From Zopfochytrium polystomum (Eukaryota; Chytridiomycota; Chytridiomycetes; Chytridiales; Chytridiaceae), in the NCBI GenBank assembly GCA_025765615.1, contig JAIVFJ010000139.1, forward strand, positions 1-64,000: a stretch of DNA of 64,000 nucleotides. The letters are read 5' to 3'. This document shows positions 33,095 to 44,960 of the stretch, one piece after another (position 1 is the first letter of the stretch; each line of letters starts with the position of its first letter). The notes under the pieces are model-generated. The model worked only from the letters and a program-made list of their open reading frames with translations. It ran no database searches and was not told the DNA's origin. A program made the position numbers and the translations under genes.

Positions 33095-36000
33095 TTAAAG
33101 TTCACGAACGCTGACGACGCCTTTCCTCGAGATCGCCTTCCGCAGCCACGCCGACCTCTCCCCGCCGCCGGCTCCCAGCGAGAAGGACCCGCCTGTCTTG
33201 CGATCGTCGCGGCGGCCCGGCATCGGTCGCCGGAGGATGCCGACCCGCGCGGCCGGAAGCGGCGCGCGGTAGTCGGCCCCGCCGGCGGCGCTGGCCGAGT
33301 CTTCGCTTGCGGAGGCTGACGGCGTCCATGGCGTCGCGCGCAGCGGATGCGCTGCTGCTGCCGCCGGTCCTGTCCGCGGTGTGGGCAGTGGACGCGGACG
33401 AGGAGGAAGCGGACGCGGGTCGATCGTGTGTCGAACGAGTCGACGCTGTCTGAGCCGCCGCCGTCAATGTCGTCGGCATCGTACCGCCGACGAGAAGTCA
33501 CCTCGTCGTCGACGCCTGGCCGCTCCCACAGCGGGGCCGTGTCGCCAGAGAGCTTGCGCAGACGGCGAACGCTGTTCGAGCGGAGGTTGGACGAGATGCC
33601 CACCGCTGAGAGGATCGATGAGGTTTCGGAGTGGGCCGTCGTCGACGGTGTTTGCGGTGGGGATGGCCCGGGGGTTGTGCGAGGTGAGGGCTTTTTGGGC
33701 TGATTTCGAGGCGGAGAGACTAGTCCTCCTTCAGCCGTGTGTTGTTTTGTGGCGTTAGGGTCGACGGATCCCTTTTGGACCACCGATGGCGGCACTTCGA
33801 CTTGCTCGTGCCACTGGACTCTGCGCGGAGACTTCACGGACGAGAGACTGGCGGTGGGCAGCGACGGCGTCATCGAAGGCGCCTGAGAGAGTGCGGGTTT
33901 GAGGGTCGCCGATGCTGGGCAGTGCGGAGCTTACTGATGCAGCGGGTCCCCGAACAAATGATGCCAGTGGCCGAGACAGCAGACATAAGTCATCTTCCAG
34001 GAACTTCGTACTATTCATCGGTTGCTTGTACTCAATAGTTTCGATAGTTGGGGGCGGGCTGAAGTAGATTCCCCGGTCGTCCCGAGCACCAATATCATCC
34101 GACCAGGGAGTGAATCGGCGGACTGGTTGAGAAGGCGATAACGCTCCATCCATGTCATAGCCGTAAAATGCGCCGTGAATTATAGGTGATGACTTCTTCT
34201 TCAATATACCCTGTCGCGGAATACGCACCGACTCAGAATGCCGCAGCGGTCGAACAAAGCCTTCGTTAAAAGGAACTGGGCCGTCGATGGCTGCTCCGTC
34301 CGCTTCTTCTTGCGGCTCTTTCTTCGAATTCATCACACGCATCAACATTTGCATCCTCTGCATCCGCGCATGGTTGTGGTCAATATCCCGGTCGTCGAAC
34401 GTGTCTTCCTCACTCTCCCGCCCTCGAAGGGGAACGGTATACAGCGGCTCTGCCCTGCGCAAGCATGAGTCAGACCTAGCGCGCCGGAGCCTTGCCTCGC
34501 CAGAGCTTGATCGGTCTCGCAACGGTATACCAGCCGACTGGTTGTCGTTTTCGTTCAATGTTGTCGAGTTGCGCCCGTGCGTGACAATCATCATTTGAGA
34601 CGGCTCGTCGATGTCAACGTCACTAAATTCAGTGCCATCGCGGTCGAATGAATCTTCGAGTGGCATGTCAACGGCACCTTGATCGTATACTATGGAAGCT
34701 GGGCGCGATCCTCCCACTGCGGACGCCAAAATCTGCTCCATTTTGGCTTCGATGTGGGAGTCGATGAGCTCGGCCGCACGTCTTTTCACCTCAAGATCGA
34801 TGTAGGCGGAAATCTGGTCCTGGATAGAGACACCAGGACTTGCTGGGCCATTCGGCAAGTCTGACGCGGACGAGAGTAAGTAGTTCTGTCGACTGTATCT
34901 GCTAAGGGAGGCAATTGACTCTGAGCTGGATAAAATGCTGACGTGCCGAAATGGGACGTCCGGCGGCGAATATGGGTCAGGTGAGAGAAGCTCTGAACGA
35001 GCTGAGGGTGGCGGCATTGAGCCGCTTCTTCTCCGGCCATGGCTTGCTATTCGCAGTTCGTTCCATTCGCTTGAATCATCACCGTCCAACTTCCCTTGGT
35101 AGTCTTGCGAGACCCTGAATTTGTGTCTTCAGTCGAGAGGGATGCTGCAAAAAACAAAAGTGTCGTACCAGTTTTGCCACGCGGTCGAGTCTTTCCGGTG
35201 GAGTGGGGCCTCGGACCGAAACATCATCTGCTGTCTCAATTCCGCTGTGTTCGGGTCGCGAGCCCGTCTTGATGCCAAGCCCGGCCGACAGTTCGGGGAA
35301 GAAACTGCGGAAGAGGTCCCGGACAGCGACCCAGTCGACCGCAGGCTGTATCGACCGATCGGAGAAAAGGTCGCAGTGGTAGAGCTGCTCTCAGAGCCGC
35401 CCGCTGAGGATAGTGGGCCAACGGATGAAATGGGTGAGCAGCCCTGGGGCGAAGTCGCCTCTTGGTCGTGTGCGTCGCCAAAGTAATGAAAAAGAACGTC
35501 GAGTTCCGGAAACGTCCCAGGAGAGTGTGGTGCGACCGAAGATGGAGATGGGTGCTTGTTTATGGTGGTGAGGCGAAATCGTCCAGAGGGTGGGTTAAAT
35601 CGTGCATTGGACCTCATGGAATCGGTGGGGCTGTGAAGGGTGCTCGACTCCGAGATGGTGGAATTTCTCCGTCCAAGGCCAGATCCAGACTCGACAATGC
35701 CTAAGCGCTCGCATTCTGCTGTGTACCGGTCCTTGTACTGGCCCAGTGTTTGGGCAAGAACCTTCAATCTCACCGTCATGATGGCATCTTTCAAGATGTT
35801 GATGCCGCCCTCGATCGACACGGCGAACTTTGCGACACTCGTTGCAAAAGCATTCACTATTTCGTCCGATCGGCGGGCGGAGAAGTTTATGAGGCCGAAG
35901 GGCTCGGAAGGAAATCCTGGTGAGTCAATTGTGTAAGGGTGACGGTTGTGCGTGAGGAGGAGGACGTGAGAACAGGACGAGACGGCATTGATTCCATCCA

Positions 36001-36781
36001 TTCTGACCAATTCGCGAGAACAGCAAACTCACAAACCTGCTTTCCTGAGAACGCTATTGAAGTCTTTCCATTCGAGCGAGCCGGGCGGCCAGACTCGCGC
36101 GAGAACTACGAGGCTAGCGCTTGTTTCCGCCGTGGCCATCTCATCCGACTTCACAACGCCGGGATCGGTGAAGACTTCCGGTACAGGGACGAGGCGGAGA
36201 CCCTGCTCGTAGAGGGTGGGCGGCTGTTGAAACGGCTCAGCCGGGTCATCCAGCGCGTCACAGCTCTCCGTGTGGGAGGCTGACGGCTCAATGTCTTGGC
36301 CATTGCGGTGTGGTGGCATGGGGTCCGTGAGTGAGTGAGTTGTGGGGTCGAGGGGGTCTGCTTGGCTGGTTTGTGCCTCGTGTGGCGGATCTGATTTTGA
36401 ATCGGCGATGCGACCGAGAGGCCCAACCAGCTCAGCATCAGCATCCTGGGTCGCCGCAGGCGGCGACAAAGGCGGAGGAGTGAAGCTGCTGCCGCTGCTG
36501 TTGCTGGCACTGCTGCCGCTGCCGCGGCGGACAGGCGTGGCGTCTTGGCCGTCCCCGCCCTCGCCTTGAGGTTTGGACGGCGCCACCGCCGCCGCCGCCG
36601 GGTCTGCCGCGGGGGGGCCTATCAGTGCGCCGGCCGGTTCCGCCGCTGCAGCCGCTGCAGCCCCACTCCCGGCCCGCGGCGGCGGCGGCGCGCCCTTCGC
36701 TGCCGCCTTGACAAGGCAGGGCACGCTCTCCAGAGAGACGCGGAGACAGACGTGGTGGCGCCGTCCCCCGCGTCGTGACAT
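33095..36781 (-). CDS. Large Ser-rich protein of unknown function with conserved N-terminal helical domain
   Basis: Exon 1 (36781 to about 36033) encodes a low-complexity Ala/Pro/Ser region ending VWPPGSLEWKDFNSVLRKAG. Exon 2 continues FPSEPFGLINFSARRSDEIV, NAFATSVAKFAVSIEGGINI and LKDAIMTVRLKVLAQTLGQY, a helical and probably structured domain, then a Ser/Pro-rich linker to AWQNW. Exon 3 has DQISAYIDLEVKRRAAELID with SHIEAKMEQILA, a likely coiled coil, and RIPRQGILKKKSSP. A 52-nt intron (33883-33934, GTAAGC) leads to the C-terminal part with WHEQVEVPPSVVQKG. Two one-base shifts near 33420 and 33290 are needed to reach SLGAGGGERSAWLRKAISRK and the stop at 33095. Many Ser-Pro sites suggest phosphorylation. 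No family was recognised. Confidence 0.65.
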
Positions 36782-38786
36782 GTCACGGAAAAAGTATCTC
36801 CAAAAGCCAAAAAAAAAAAAAAAAAAAAATCACGGAAGCCAAAAAACACTGATGACTAAACCCAAACAAAGCAAGCACAAGGGAATTGTTTTGCGCATTT
36901 CGCACTGTCCAGAGCGAAGGGACAGAGATACGAGTAGTGCATTGATGAGAGAGAGAGAGAGAGAGAGACAGAGAGTGAGAGAGAAAGAGAGAGAGACGGA
37001 GACGGGAGAGTGAGCTACTGTGCGTTGTGTTGTGTGAGTGCGTGCGTGCGTATTCGCGTTTCAGAGAGAGACAGAAAGAGCAGTCACGAGGGACGAAAGC
37101 AAGAGCCGCAATTTCACTCGCGATAACCCGAAACGAGGTGGCAGCCCGGCGCGCGTTGCCGCTCTATCAATGCCGGAGGGCGCGGCACTCAAGCGGCCAA
37201 TTTAGAGGGGCTCAAGCTGCACTGAACCGCCGGTAATCCAAATACGCGTGAGCAACAACACCGCACCCCTTTGTAATCAAGGGTCCGTTTACTTCTGCGC
37301 TTTTTCGGCTATTTGCGTGTCGAGAAGAGAAGAGAGAGACTGAGGGACAGGCAGCCAGAGTGGCAGAAAGAATGCGCCCCAATTTTGCCAACTCACGGCA
37401 GTCGCACCTCTGCAGTATCTTTCCTTCGGGGAGTGGCACGAGTGGGAATGCATACACGGATCCAAAAACACAAGCCGCAAGGCAGCAAGCCCGCAGAAGC
37501 TCGTTTCAAAGAATTTTGCAACGCCATTTGCTCAATATCTCCGAACGAGGCGCAGTCATTGCTGCGCTCCACTCTGCGATTCAGTGATCGATGCGAATCG
37601 ACTGACCGTTAATTCTCTTGTTGTTGGGCGCACAAGCTGTGTATCTACCCGGAACCGCTCGGAATAGCTTAACACTCCGACTCTTGAGGGTTTAATGTTC
37701 AGCGAGCACCCTTGCCTTTGACTCGGGAAATAGAATTCCACGAAGAAACTAGGATCGTGATGATGGAAATGCGGGCCATCAGGATTTTGTGGTACTAATT
37801 GGGCATCACCTAGTATCAAAACTGCCCATTCGCACCAGATTATTTTTTGCTTTTGGTGCGCTCCCAGGCTCACAGCTTCCCATATGCCCAGGCAAGATGC
37901 ATGCAAGCTGCCTTGGTGAACCTTTTGCTCTTCTACCTTCACCATCGCGAAGAATCGCACCTGCTGAAGCCTTCATATCAAACTTCACCCTCTTTCCACT
38001 CAACGCAATCGAAACAGTTGCGTACGGAGTTGGCATCTCCTCTGTCCAAAAATGATCCAATCGCCTAATGTGAATTCGTGAATCAAAAGCGTCGACTCAA
38101 ATTTTTTAGTTGACGAATCCCCTCGCACACTGCCAGACGTATTTGCCAGTGTCCCAGGCACAATCCCCGGTCAGTTGCGGGAATCCGTTGCCACCAACTA
38201 GCGTTTCCACTGTTAAAAGTCGAATTCCAGGTGCTTCTGTAGCTCTAGCTTAGGGTTGACCAAATTGCGAAATAACGCCGAATGTGGGCGATTTTCAAAA
38301 CGAGGGTAAGCGGTGAGCGCTGAGCCAAGAACAAAAGATGCCCACACATAATGACTGTGGGCATGTGGTACAGCACTGCAACCAACTCGGATACAGCTGT
38401 GCAGGGTGATTGAGAATTGAACTCATGTTTAATATAATCGAGTTGAAGATTAACAAATACCCATACAATCCACATGCCACGGATGCTACTGCGACCTCCA
38501 GTTGAATGCGTTGGGGGCAATTCAAACCACCACGGACTGCAAAATTCCTTCTGATGGCAGTCCGAGTCAGATCTGTGGTGGAGGGATGGTTCGCATCAAC
38601 GTGCACCAGCGTGTACGGCTACTCAACCTTTGCAACGTTGTTGAGCACAAGCCCGAAAAATAACATTGGTTTATTTCGATTACTGTAAACTTGTCCCCGA
38701 CCTCGCACCAATCGAATGAGAAAGAAGGATTTGAAGGGTGGGAGAAACAAATGATGCCAAATAGATATATGAAGTTCCATAAAGTC
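36782..38786. other. 2-kb spacer without a supported gene
   Basis: Poly-A at about 36810-36828 and a GA microsatellite at about 36948-37003 lie just upstream of the Ser-rich gene. 37550-37960 has an unbroken 134-codon minus-strand frame (containing PQNPDGPHFHHHDPSFFVEF) of protein-like composition but without a recognisable domain; it may be a relic. The rest shows only short frames. Confidence 0.4.
36948..37003. repeat. (GA)n microsatellite
   Basis: Imperfect GAGA tract upstream of the Ser-rich gene. Confidence 0.85.
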
Positions 38787-39188
38787 TCACAGGTTGCAAC
38801 CAAGGTGTTGCATCAGATTCGCGCCCTCAGCCCTGCCACCCGCGTAGTCCCAGCAGATGGCGTACGAGCCCTGGCCGTACTGGGCCGCCAGGTCGTACTT
38901 GTAGCCGATCATTCCTTTGGGGATGGAGAACCACACGTCGAGCTGAGCGCCGCAGTTGTCCGAGATGACCCTCTGGTACGCGCAGACGGGCGCACCGGTC
39001 GCCGTCATGAGCTGCGGCGAGGCGTACCAGTGGTGTTGGTTGTTGTTGGAGGTGTAGGCGCTGCAGTACGCGACAGCCGGTGCAACGTTGAGTGCGCCGG
39101 TGGTGCCTCCGAGCGAAGCCGGTCCGAACAGGTTGCACGCTTTGACTTGGCAGGCATCTTGGCAGCCGTTCACGAGGGCAGGTGGCAT
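38787..39188 (-). CDS. Small Cys-rich protein of unknown function
   Basis: A 133-residue single-exon frame starts MPPALVNGCQDACQVKACNL. It has nine Cys in a spaced pattern, including GCQDAC, AYCSAYT, PVCAYQRVISDNC, YAICWDYAGG and a terminal LGCNL, typical of disulphide-bonded extracellular proteins. WFSIPKGMIGYKYDLAAQYG looks like a beta-rich core. No signal peptide is present at this ATG; a TATA-like ttttata (39386-39392) lies about 200 bases upstream, so an N-terminal exon may be missing or disrupted. The family is unknown to me. The neighbouring protease and surface-protein genes suggest a secretome cluster. Confidence 0.5.
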   Translation of the reverse strand: MPPALVNGCQDACQVKACNLFGPASLGGTTGALNVAPAVAYCSAYTSNNNQHHWYASPQLMTATGAPVCAYQRVISDNCGAQLDVWFSIPKGMIGYKYDLAAQYGQGSYAICWDYAGGRAEGANLMQHLGCNL

Positions 39189-39439
39189 TTTGGTATGGCG
39201 TGAACGTGAGTGGGGGGTTGGTGCAAGGTTCCTGTGAATGGATAGTCAGCCTGATTAATGATCGAAGAAGAGTTCCATTCGCAAAAACACCGCGGCTTTC
39301 CTCGGCACGTACTGAAGGTGAATGAGTATAGCAGGAGAAGGGGAGAGAGCGGGCGTTGTGAGTTTGGGACAAAATAGACGAGTGGTTTTATAGAAACTGT
39401 TGTGGCTGAAGACAGCTGGAGAGAACGAGAGGAAGAAAA

Positions 39440-39545
39440 GATGAAGAGAGAGAGAAGAGAGAGAGAGAGAGGGAGAGAGAGAGAGAGAGAGAGTAGAGAG
39501 AGAGAGAAGAGATAGAGAGAGAGAGAGAGAGAGAGGAGAGAGATA
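39440..39545. repeat. Imperfect (GA)n microsatellite
   Basis: Long GAGA tract broken by single A or T insertions; upstream of the Cys-rich gene. Confidence 0.9.
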
Positions 39546-40930
39546 GGCCTTTGGCGCAGCTCCGCGGGAACGATCGAAGACAGCATGATCGATCAATCGG
39601 TTTTGCTTTGTTTGTTCTCCATTTGGAGACAACCGGAGACACCCTTTGGCAAAAAAAATTTTTCAACTGGTCGAGCGCAGCCATTGTGTGACCCATGCAA
39701 ATATCCAAAAAGACACCAATGGGGAACGGCGGGCAAAACGCCACCACTGTCGTTGTTTTGCCCCATGGTTGCCTGGCTGTCTTCATCTCAGCGAGCCTTC
39801 CAAAACCAGAAGAAACGAAAAAAAAAAAAATAAAAAAAGAAAAAAGAAAACGTTACGTGCGCAGGGAAAGAAAAGAAAAAGAGTCTGGCTGGTATCCACT
39901 CGTTTCCGTCCAAGCCACGGGCAAAATGGTTCGGCTCCGGTGGAAATTCCACGCGGGCGAATTTGTCCGAAAAACTCGTCTCGCCCCGCTCCAATCTTGT
40001 GCGTCTGGGGGCTAGTGAGTTTCCGTATTCAATCGTTGGGGTACTCTCACCCTGTCAACGCACCGGTCATTCGACAGCGCTTGTCTTAGGTCCGTCGGAA
40101 ATTATAATGGTGGGTGCACCACGGACAAAACATGGCTTGAGGCGAGCCATGCGGCATCATGCCGCCCTCTCCATACACAATGACACCCACACACACACAC
40201 ACACACACACACAAGAATGTCGTCTGCCCCGACGCACTGTGTTCAAAGACAATGTCCCCCACTTCATCACTCCATGGATGAGGGCTTATGGCTTCAGCCG
40301 GCGGTATGAAAGGGACAACGCATCCAGTGCTCGGGCCGCGGCAGCTGCCGATCGGCGCTCGGACCATTGTTTCAAGAATCGTGGTGGATGCGCACGACAA
40401 TGTCGGCACTTTGAGTTGTCGCACTTTGGAAAACAACACTGGAATCTTAGCCAAGGGGATTATAAGGACCAGCTGCGGGGGGTGGCGGTGTACGAATATG
40501 GGCAAAGAGTGGGGCTGTTGACTGCGCACTGCGCAGCCTGGAGGTCGGGAGTTTGAACACGCGTATGACCCCTCATTCATTTTTTGCTAGAGGTAAGAGC
40601 TTGGCAAGACAGTCGGTGCTCGACGGCGACACGCGGATTCGAAGGCAAAAGAATCATCGTGGTCGGGTTTGGAGGAGTATGGAATTTTTATTTTTTGGGG
40701 TGGCAGATACAGTATCGATCGACGGTGAAATATTTTGTTTCAGCGGAAAGAACGAAAGGAACGAAAAGTCAGGTCACGAATACGCCGGGAATGAGCAAAA
40801 CTCTCGAGAATAATACTGGGGGACCGTTTCGCCACCCGTCAAAGTATCAAGTCAAAGAGATGAGGAGGAGGAAGGAGGAAGGAGGGTCGATGAGGCAGAT
40901 TCATCTGAAAACAGAAATTAATTCCAAAGA
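39546..40930. other. Spacer between Cys-rich gene and protease gene
   Basis: Poly-A near 39820-39850 and a short CA tract at about 40187-40213. Open frames on both strands around 40090-40580 overlap and lack recognisable features. A possible tRNA-like segment is listed separately. Confidence 0.4.
40480..40575 (+). other. Degenerate tRNA-like segment with possible A and B boxes
   Basis: TGGGCAAAGAGTGG resembles a pol III A box, and about 45 bases later GGAGTTTGAACAC resembles a B box. An arm GACTGCGCACTGCGCAG lies between them. The acceptor and T stems do not pair, so it is not a functional tRNA; a tRNA-derived SINE head or a decayed tRNA is possible. Confidence 0.2.
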
Positions 40931-41548
40931 TTAGCAGCGGCTAACGCCAAAGGTGTTCGCCAAGGCCGAGCAGAGGCCGTTGAACTTGTCCTACAGCAGC
41001 AGTCAGTCGAGTCAATCGAAGAACAGACACGAGCACCCCATACCGCTGTGAACAGATTGTAGTTGCTGAGACCGTTTGTGTACGACATGGTTCCGTAGGC
41101 TATCGTGCCACCGTCTCCGTCGCGGGCCGCAGACCCGGAGTAGCCGGGGCAACCCACGTTGTTGGTTTGCCCGATGTAGCCGTTGTAAATGGGCGACGTG
41201 TAGGTTCCGTGGCCTAGATGAAAAGGAAGTTTCATATTTTCGGAGGGAAAATGCCAAACCAGATAATACTCACTGGCCATCATGTAGTACGCGTTCGCTA
41301 AGAAAGAAAATTTCGTTGGTGGTTGGTTGGTTGAGATGGAAGCGAGAATGTCAGCGCGGCGCAAATACAAGATGATGAGTGAGCTTACAGCACGGGTATC
41401 CGTAGTTGGTGATTCCGTTGCTTAGACTGTCGCCATATCCGAAGCCGAGATAGCCGCCATTGACGCTTTGCGTCAGAAGAACCCATCCCATGTCGTAAGT
41501 CCACAGCGACGCATCGGTGAAGGAGTCGCCGCCTTGACCGCCGTTCTG

Positions 41549-41593
<45 letters not shown>

Positions 41594-42616
41594 GATTAGG
41601 CTCAATACGATGACATCTTTGTCAATGGGAAGCGAAAACAAGACCATTCCTCAGAGTACATACATTGATCCAAGCAGTGAACGTCCCGGCTTGGCTCCAC
41701 CCGACGCTGCCATAAGGCCCGTTCAACCCGCAGTTTGTGTCATCGCCTGCGGTGAAAGTGAAACCGCTGTGCCAACCACCTTGATGACCCACAAAATATT
41801 TAGTTTAATGAAACGATGGAGAGAACGGTCACCTACCTTCCAGAAAAACGCAATGCCCTGCCGTCAGCACCACGTTGGCTGCAATGAGCGTGGCCGAGCA
41901 GGTGAACGCATTGCCGTTTTGATCGGAGAACTGCAAGAGACCGATAACAGCTGAAATGCGCGGGGGTAGAAGTGTCAAAAGTCATGGAGCGCTCAAAAAG
42001 GCTCCTTACATTCCGGATACTGGCCCATGAGTCCCGAGTCGATCTGGTACTCTGAGCCGCCGCTCGGGGTGGTTCGCTGCGATGCAGGGCAGCTATTCCA
42101 ACAGCTGCCACCACCTCCGCCACGCCTGTCGAGCGGCGATCGACGCGAGACTTTGCCCTTGGGGATTGCGTGGGGCGGAGCGGTGCCGTTTCCCGCGCTG
42201 AGAAATCAGCTGAAAGGTGACAGTTTTCGATCGTCCATTGATATGTAAAATGAGGGTTAAAAGAAGGGCACCAAAGATCCAAGGATCCATGATCGACATA
42301 CCTGGTTGACGACGGCATCATCCCACTGATACACAGACTCGATGTGCTTGTCACCGTCTTTTGAAAGGACCGTGACCCCCATGGCGAGGTTCTTCTTGAT
42401 GGCTTCCTGGCTCATGACCGTTGACGACGATTGGATCTCGGGGCCGACGTACTTTGGCATGGGGAACGCATTTGGGAGCTTGGACCTTACGACGGCGTCC
42501 GCTTCGGAAACAGATCCGCCGACCACTCGTCTCGAAGTCAGCTTGGGGCCGGGAAGGGCGGCTGCGACGAAGGCTGCCGATGAGGACAGGAGAACAGTCA
42601 ACAGCGAGAGTTGCAT
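40931..42616 (-). CDS. Secreted trypsin-like serine protease (S1 fold)
   Basis: Signal peptide MQLSLLTVLLSSSAAFVAAA, then a propeptide-like region with SRRVVGGSVSEADAVV and RSKLPNAFPMPKYVG. The mature domain spans several exons: AVIGLLQFSDQNGNAFTCSA, TLIAANVVLTAGHCVFLEG (catalytic His), WTYDMGWVLLTQSVNGGYLG (probable catalytic Asp), ITNYGYPC, GTYTSPIYNGYIGQTNNVGC and PGYSGSAARDGDGG (catalytic Ser in GYSGSA), and the end FNGLCSALANTFGVSRC. The triad is complete and six or more Cys are present. The Gly-Tyr-Ser-Gly-Ser motif replaces the classical GDSGG, as in glutamyl-endopeptidase-like and other fungal S1 members. One intron holds a 41-nt poly-A run. A TATA box lies 100 bases upstream. Confidence 0.82.
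41549..41589. repeat. Poly-A homopolymer (41 nt)
   Basis: Uninterrupted A run in a protease intron; on the coding strand it is a poly-T immediately upstream of the exon's acceptor (ttcag). Confidence 0.9.
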
Positions 42617-42822
42617 TTTGCAGTGATGTAACGCGGGTGAGGAGGTCCTTTCGGAAGGCTGTGAAGAAAGAGATGGTTGGATGCGACTGCTCTAGACGGA
42701 TTAAAAAATGCTCCTTATTTATACATCCTCCAACTTATCAGGTCTGATGGGTGAGTTGTTCGAGAGTGACTGGGCAGACTACGTTGTCAGTCCGCAAACA
42801 AACACAGACTGTGTCTTTCCTT

Positions 42823-42858
<36 letters not shown>

Positions 42859-43211
42859 TGTTGCATCCGTTCTCTGTCCAACTCGTTTTTGCTTTGCCCC
42901 CAAAAAAACAGGAAGAATTACGCGCCGCTGGCAAAGGTGTCTCTCTGCCTGTCAAACTGGGCCACTGCCCGTGCGCATGGATTCGTCTTGGCGTCTGAAA
43001 AATTCCTTCCCAATCGGGGCAGACAGGCAGAGCAGCCACAAAAAGGGCAGACAAGCGAGCAACCCGCAAAGGGGACGGGGAGGGGGAATCTGTTGCGCCT
43101 GTTCCCGCCGCAGCAGCCGCAAAAAGAGATTTCGACAGAACAAAAGAAATCTTTGCGGTTATTTATCAATCCTGTTGAAAATCAGGAAAAACTGTCACTC
43201 AACACACAAAC
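42617..43211. other. Divergent promoter region between protease and surface-protein genes
   Basis: Contains a CT microsatellite (about 42827-42855). No coding sequence is supported. Confidence 0.5.
42716..42723 (-). promoter_or_regulatory. TATA box of the protease gene
   Basis: Plus strand tatttata reads TATAAATA on the minus strand, 100 bases upstream of the protease ATG. Confidence 0.6.
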
Positions 43212-43922
43212 ATGGCCACTCCCGCAGCCGCAAGCTTTGCGACCGTCACCGCCACCGACGGGGTCCGCAGCAAGCCGCAACGCCGCGCCGCCAAACTCAT
43301 CACCAGCATCCTCATCGTCGCCGCGGCGGCGGTGGCGGCTCTGCTTGCAGCGGCCCCCTCTCTCGCTTCGGCTGCATCCACCGACGTCACCTCCTCCACT
43401 CCCACCTCGTCGTCGTCTACTGCGACACAGACCACGCCGCCCGCCATGTCGGCCGCCTGCGTTGCGGCCGTCGACGCCTTTGACGCATCCGTCAACGCGC
43501 CCTGCGTCGCAAAGTACCAAGGAGGCTCGGAGTCTGACATGTACAAGTGTGACTGCAGCGTGCCCGGCCTTCTAGGATATGCGCAGGCCGTTGTCGACAA
43601 GTGCGACGTCATTTATCGCGGTAGCATCAACCGCATCGGGTACTTTAACATCAATCCGACCACGTCGTTGGCGGATATCCAGTCTTTCTGCGCGTAAGTG
43701 GGCGTGCTAATATTTTGATTATGCGTGATTATAACCCCTCTCCCGACAATGAAAAGTAAATACGGTGTCACAGTCAGTGGAGCTTTCAACAATTCGAGAG
43801 CCTCAACCGCAACGGCAACCACCACCAGCACCTCTTCGGTCGCACTCGCTCGTGGTCTGCATATCGAAATGATGATTCTACTCTGTGCCGCCATGACGGC
43901 TGCAATTGTCGCCGTCCTTTAA
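43212..43922 (+). CDS. Secreted or GPI-anchored surface protein of unknown function
   Basis: Two exons (43212-43693, 43757-43922) give exactly 215 residues without frame problems. The N-terminus has a basic region, then a hydrophobic segment LITSILIVAAAAVAALLAAA, followed by a Ser/Thr-rich linker. A Cys-containing domain reads ACVAAVDAFDASVNAPCVAK, MYKCDCSVPGLLGYAQAVVD and KCDVIYRGSINRIGYF, ending FCA. Exon 2 is Ser/Thr-rich and finishes with HIEMMILLCAAMTAAIVAVL, a C-terminal hydrophobic tail typical of GPI-anchor signals. The four-to-six-Cys layout resembles small fungal cell-wall proteins, but no family is identified. Confidence 0.7.
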
Positions 43923-44411
43923 GCCCCATTCATACTTGGAAGAGGCATATCCTATACTTTCGATCAATCTTCCATACATATACGCCTGCTTGCTTTTTTT
44001 TCCCACCGAAACCAACTTTTCTCTTAGGTATTCGAGTCAATTGTGGAGCAAATCATCTGAATGATCTTATATGTGGTTTCACGGCGTTGTGTGAAAGAAC
44101 AATTCAAAAAAACCCGCTTGAAGAGCTTGATAAAATTGCAATTATCGGGGAGGGTCAATCCATTTTGCATTTCAGCTCGCGGAAGCCTCTCGCGTTCCAG
44201 TGCATGAGACAATAAGCTCAGTACGACAAGAGCAAGCCGATTTCGTCCTGAGCACATCGCGTTCCAAGGGATCTTCCTCTTCCTCGGTACCTGGGCTGCG
44301 CCTTTCCCCACTTTTGGGAAACTACCGAGCTCGGGTTTCGGGGCGTTGGAGACTGAGCAGGTCTTGGCTACTGCAAACACATCCTCAAACAATCTCCTTT
44401 CTATTTTTCAT

Positions 44412-44960
44412 TTAAACCGATGCTGCAGCTTGCCGCCTTTGGGACGGACCCTCAACGGCACCGGCGATCGTCACGAGCCCTGCGGCAGCCACGACCTTGG
44501 CGGCCTCAGCTCCGCCTCGGCCTGCCGACGCCGCCGCCGCCAAGGCCCATTCCCCTTCACCGTCTTCCCCACGCTGTCTCCGCCCAGCCTCTTGCTGCTT
44601 CTCGTACTCTCGGCTCTTCTCCTCCCGCTGACTGCGACATCGCCGTTCGCGCTCGCTGACCGATTGCGGACGAACGCAGTCGGCGCAGGGGTAACAGTAA
44701 GTAATAGTGTCGCCCGCTGCAAGAAGAGTATCGCTCTCGCTTTTCGTTTGAGAACTTGAACCGTTGGTGTACCATCAAGCCCGAAAACAGCTCCGGCAAG
44801 CGAAGCTATTCAGACCTTTCGGGAGAATCGTCCGGAGGACGCGTAAGTGGAGAATAATTTTTTTTTTTATCAACCCTGCGAGCTCCTCCAAGGGTTCTAA
44901 AAAGAGCCGGTTTTCAGACTCCAGCTCGTCGTCGTTGTCGTCATACGACTCCAGCTCCGT
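44412..44960 (-). CDS. Acidic/charged protein of unknown function (two or more exons)
   Basis: The last exon, read on the minus strand after an acceptor near 44712, gives GDTITYCYPCADCVRPQSVS, then a charged helix REEKSREYEKQQEAGRRQRG, then AAKVVAAAGLVTIAGAVEGP and the stop at 44412. The CxxC (CADC) may bind a metal. An upstream acidic exon reads YDDNDDELESENRLFLEPLE up to about 44885, joined through a GTTGAT donor. The start could not be fixed, and a TGA sits just before the acidic exon in that frame. The composition is clearly coding, but the gene may be partial or decayed. Confidence 0.4.

Noticed and set aside
37556..37960. 134-codon minus-strand frame with PQNPDGPHFHHHDPSFFV
   Set aside because: Composition is protein-like, but there is no recognised domain, no plausible exons on either side and no promoter signal; too weak to call a gene.
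40086..40580. Minus-strand frame containing a poly Cys-Val run
   Set aside because: The Cys-Val run is only the translation of a (CA)n microsatellite.
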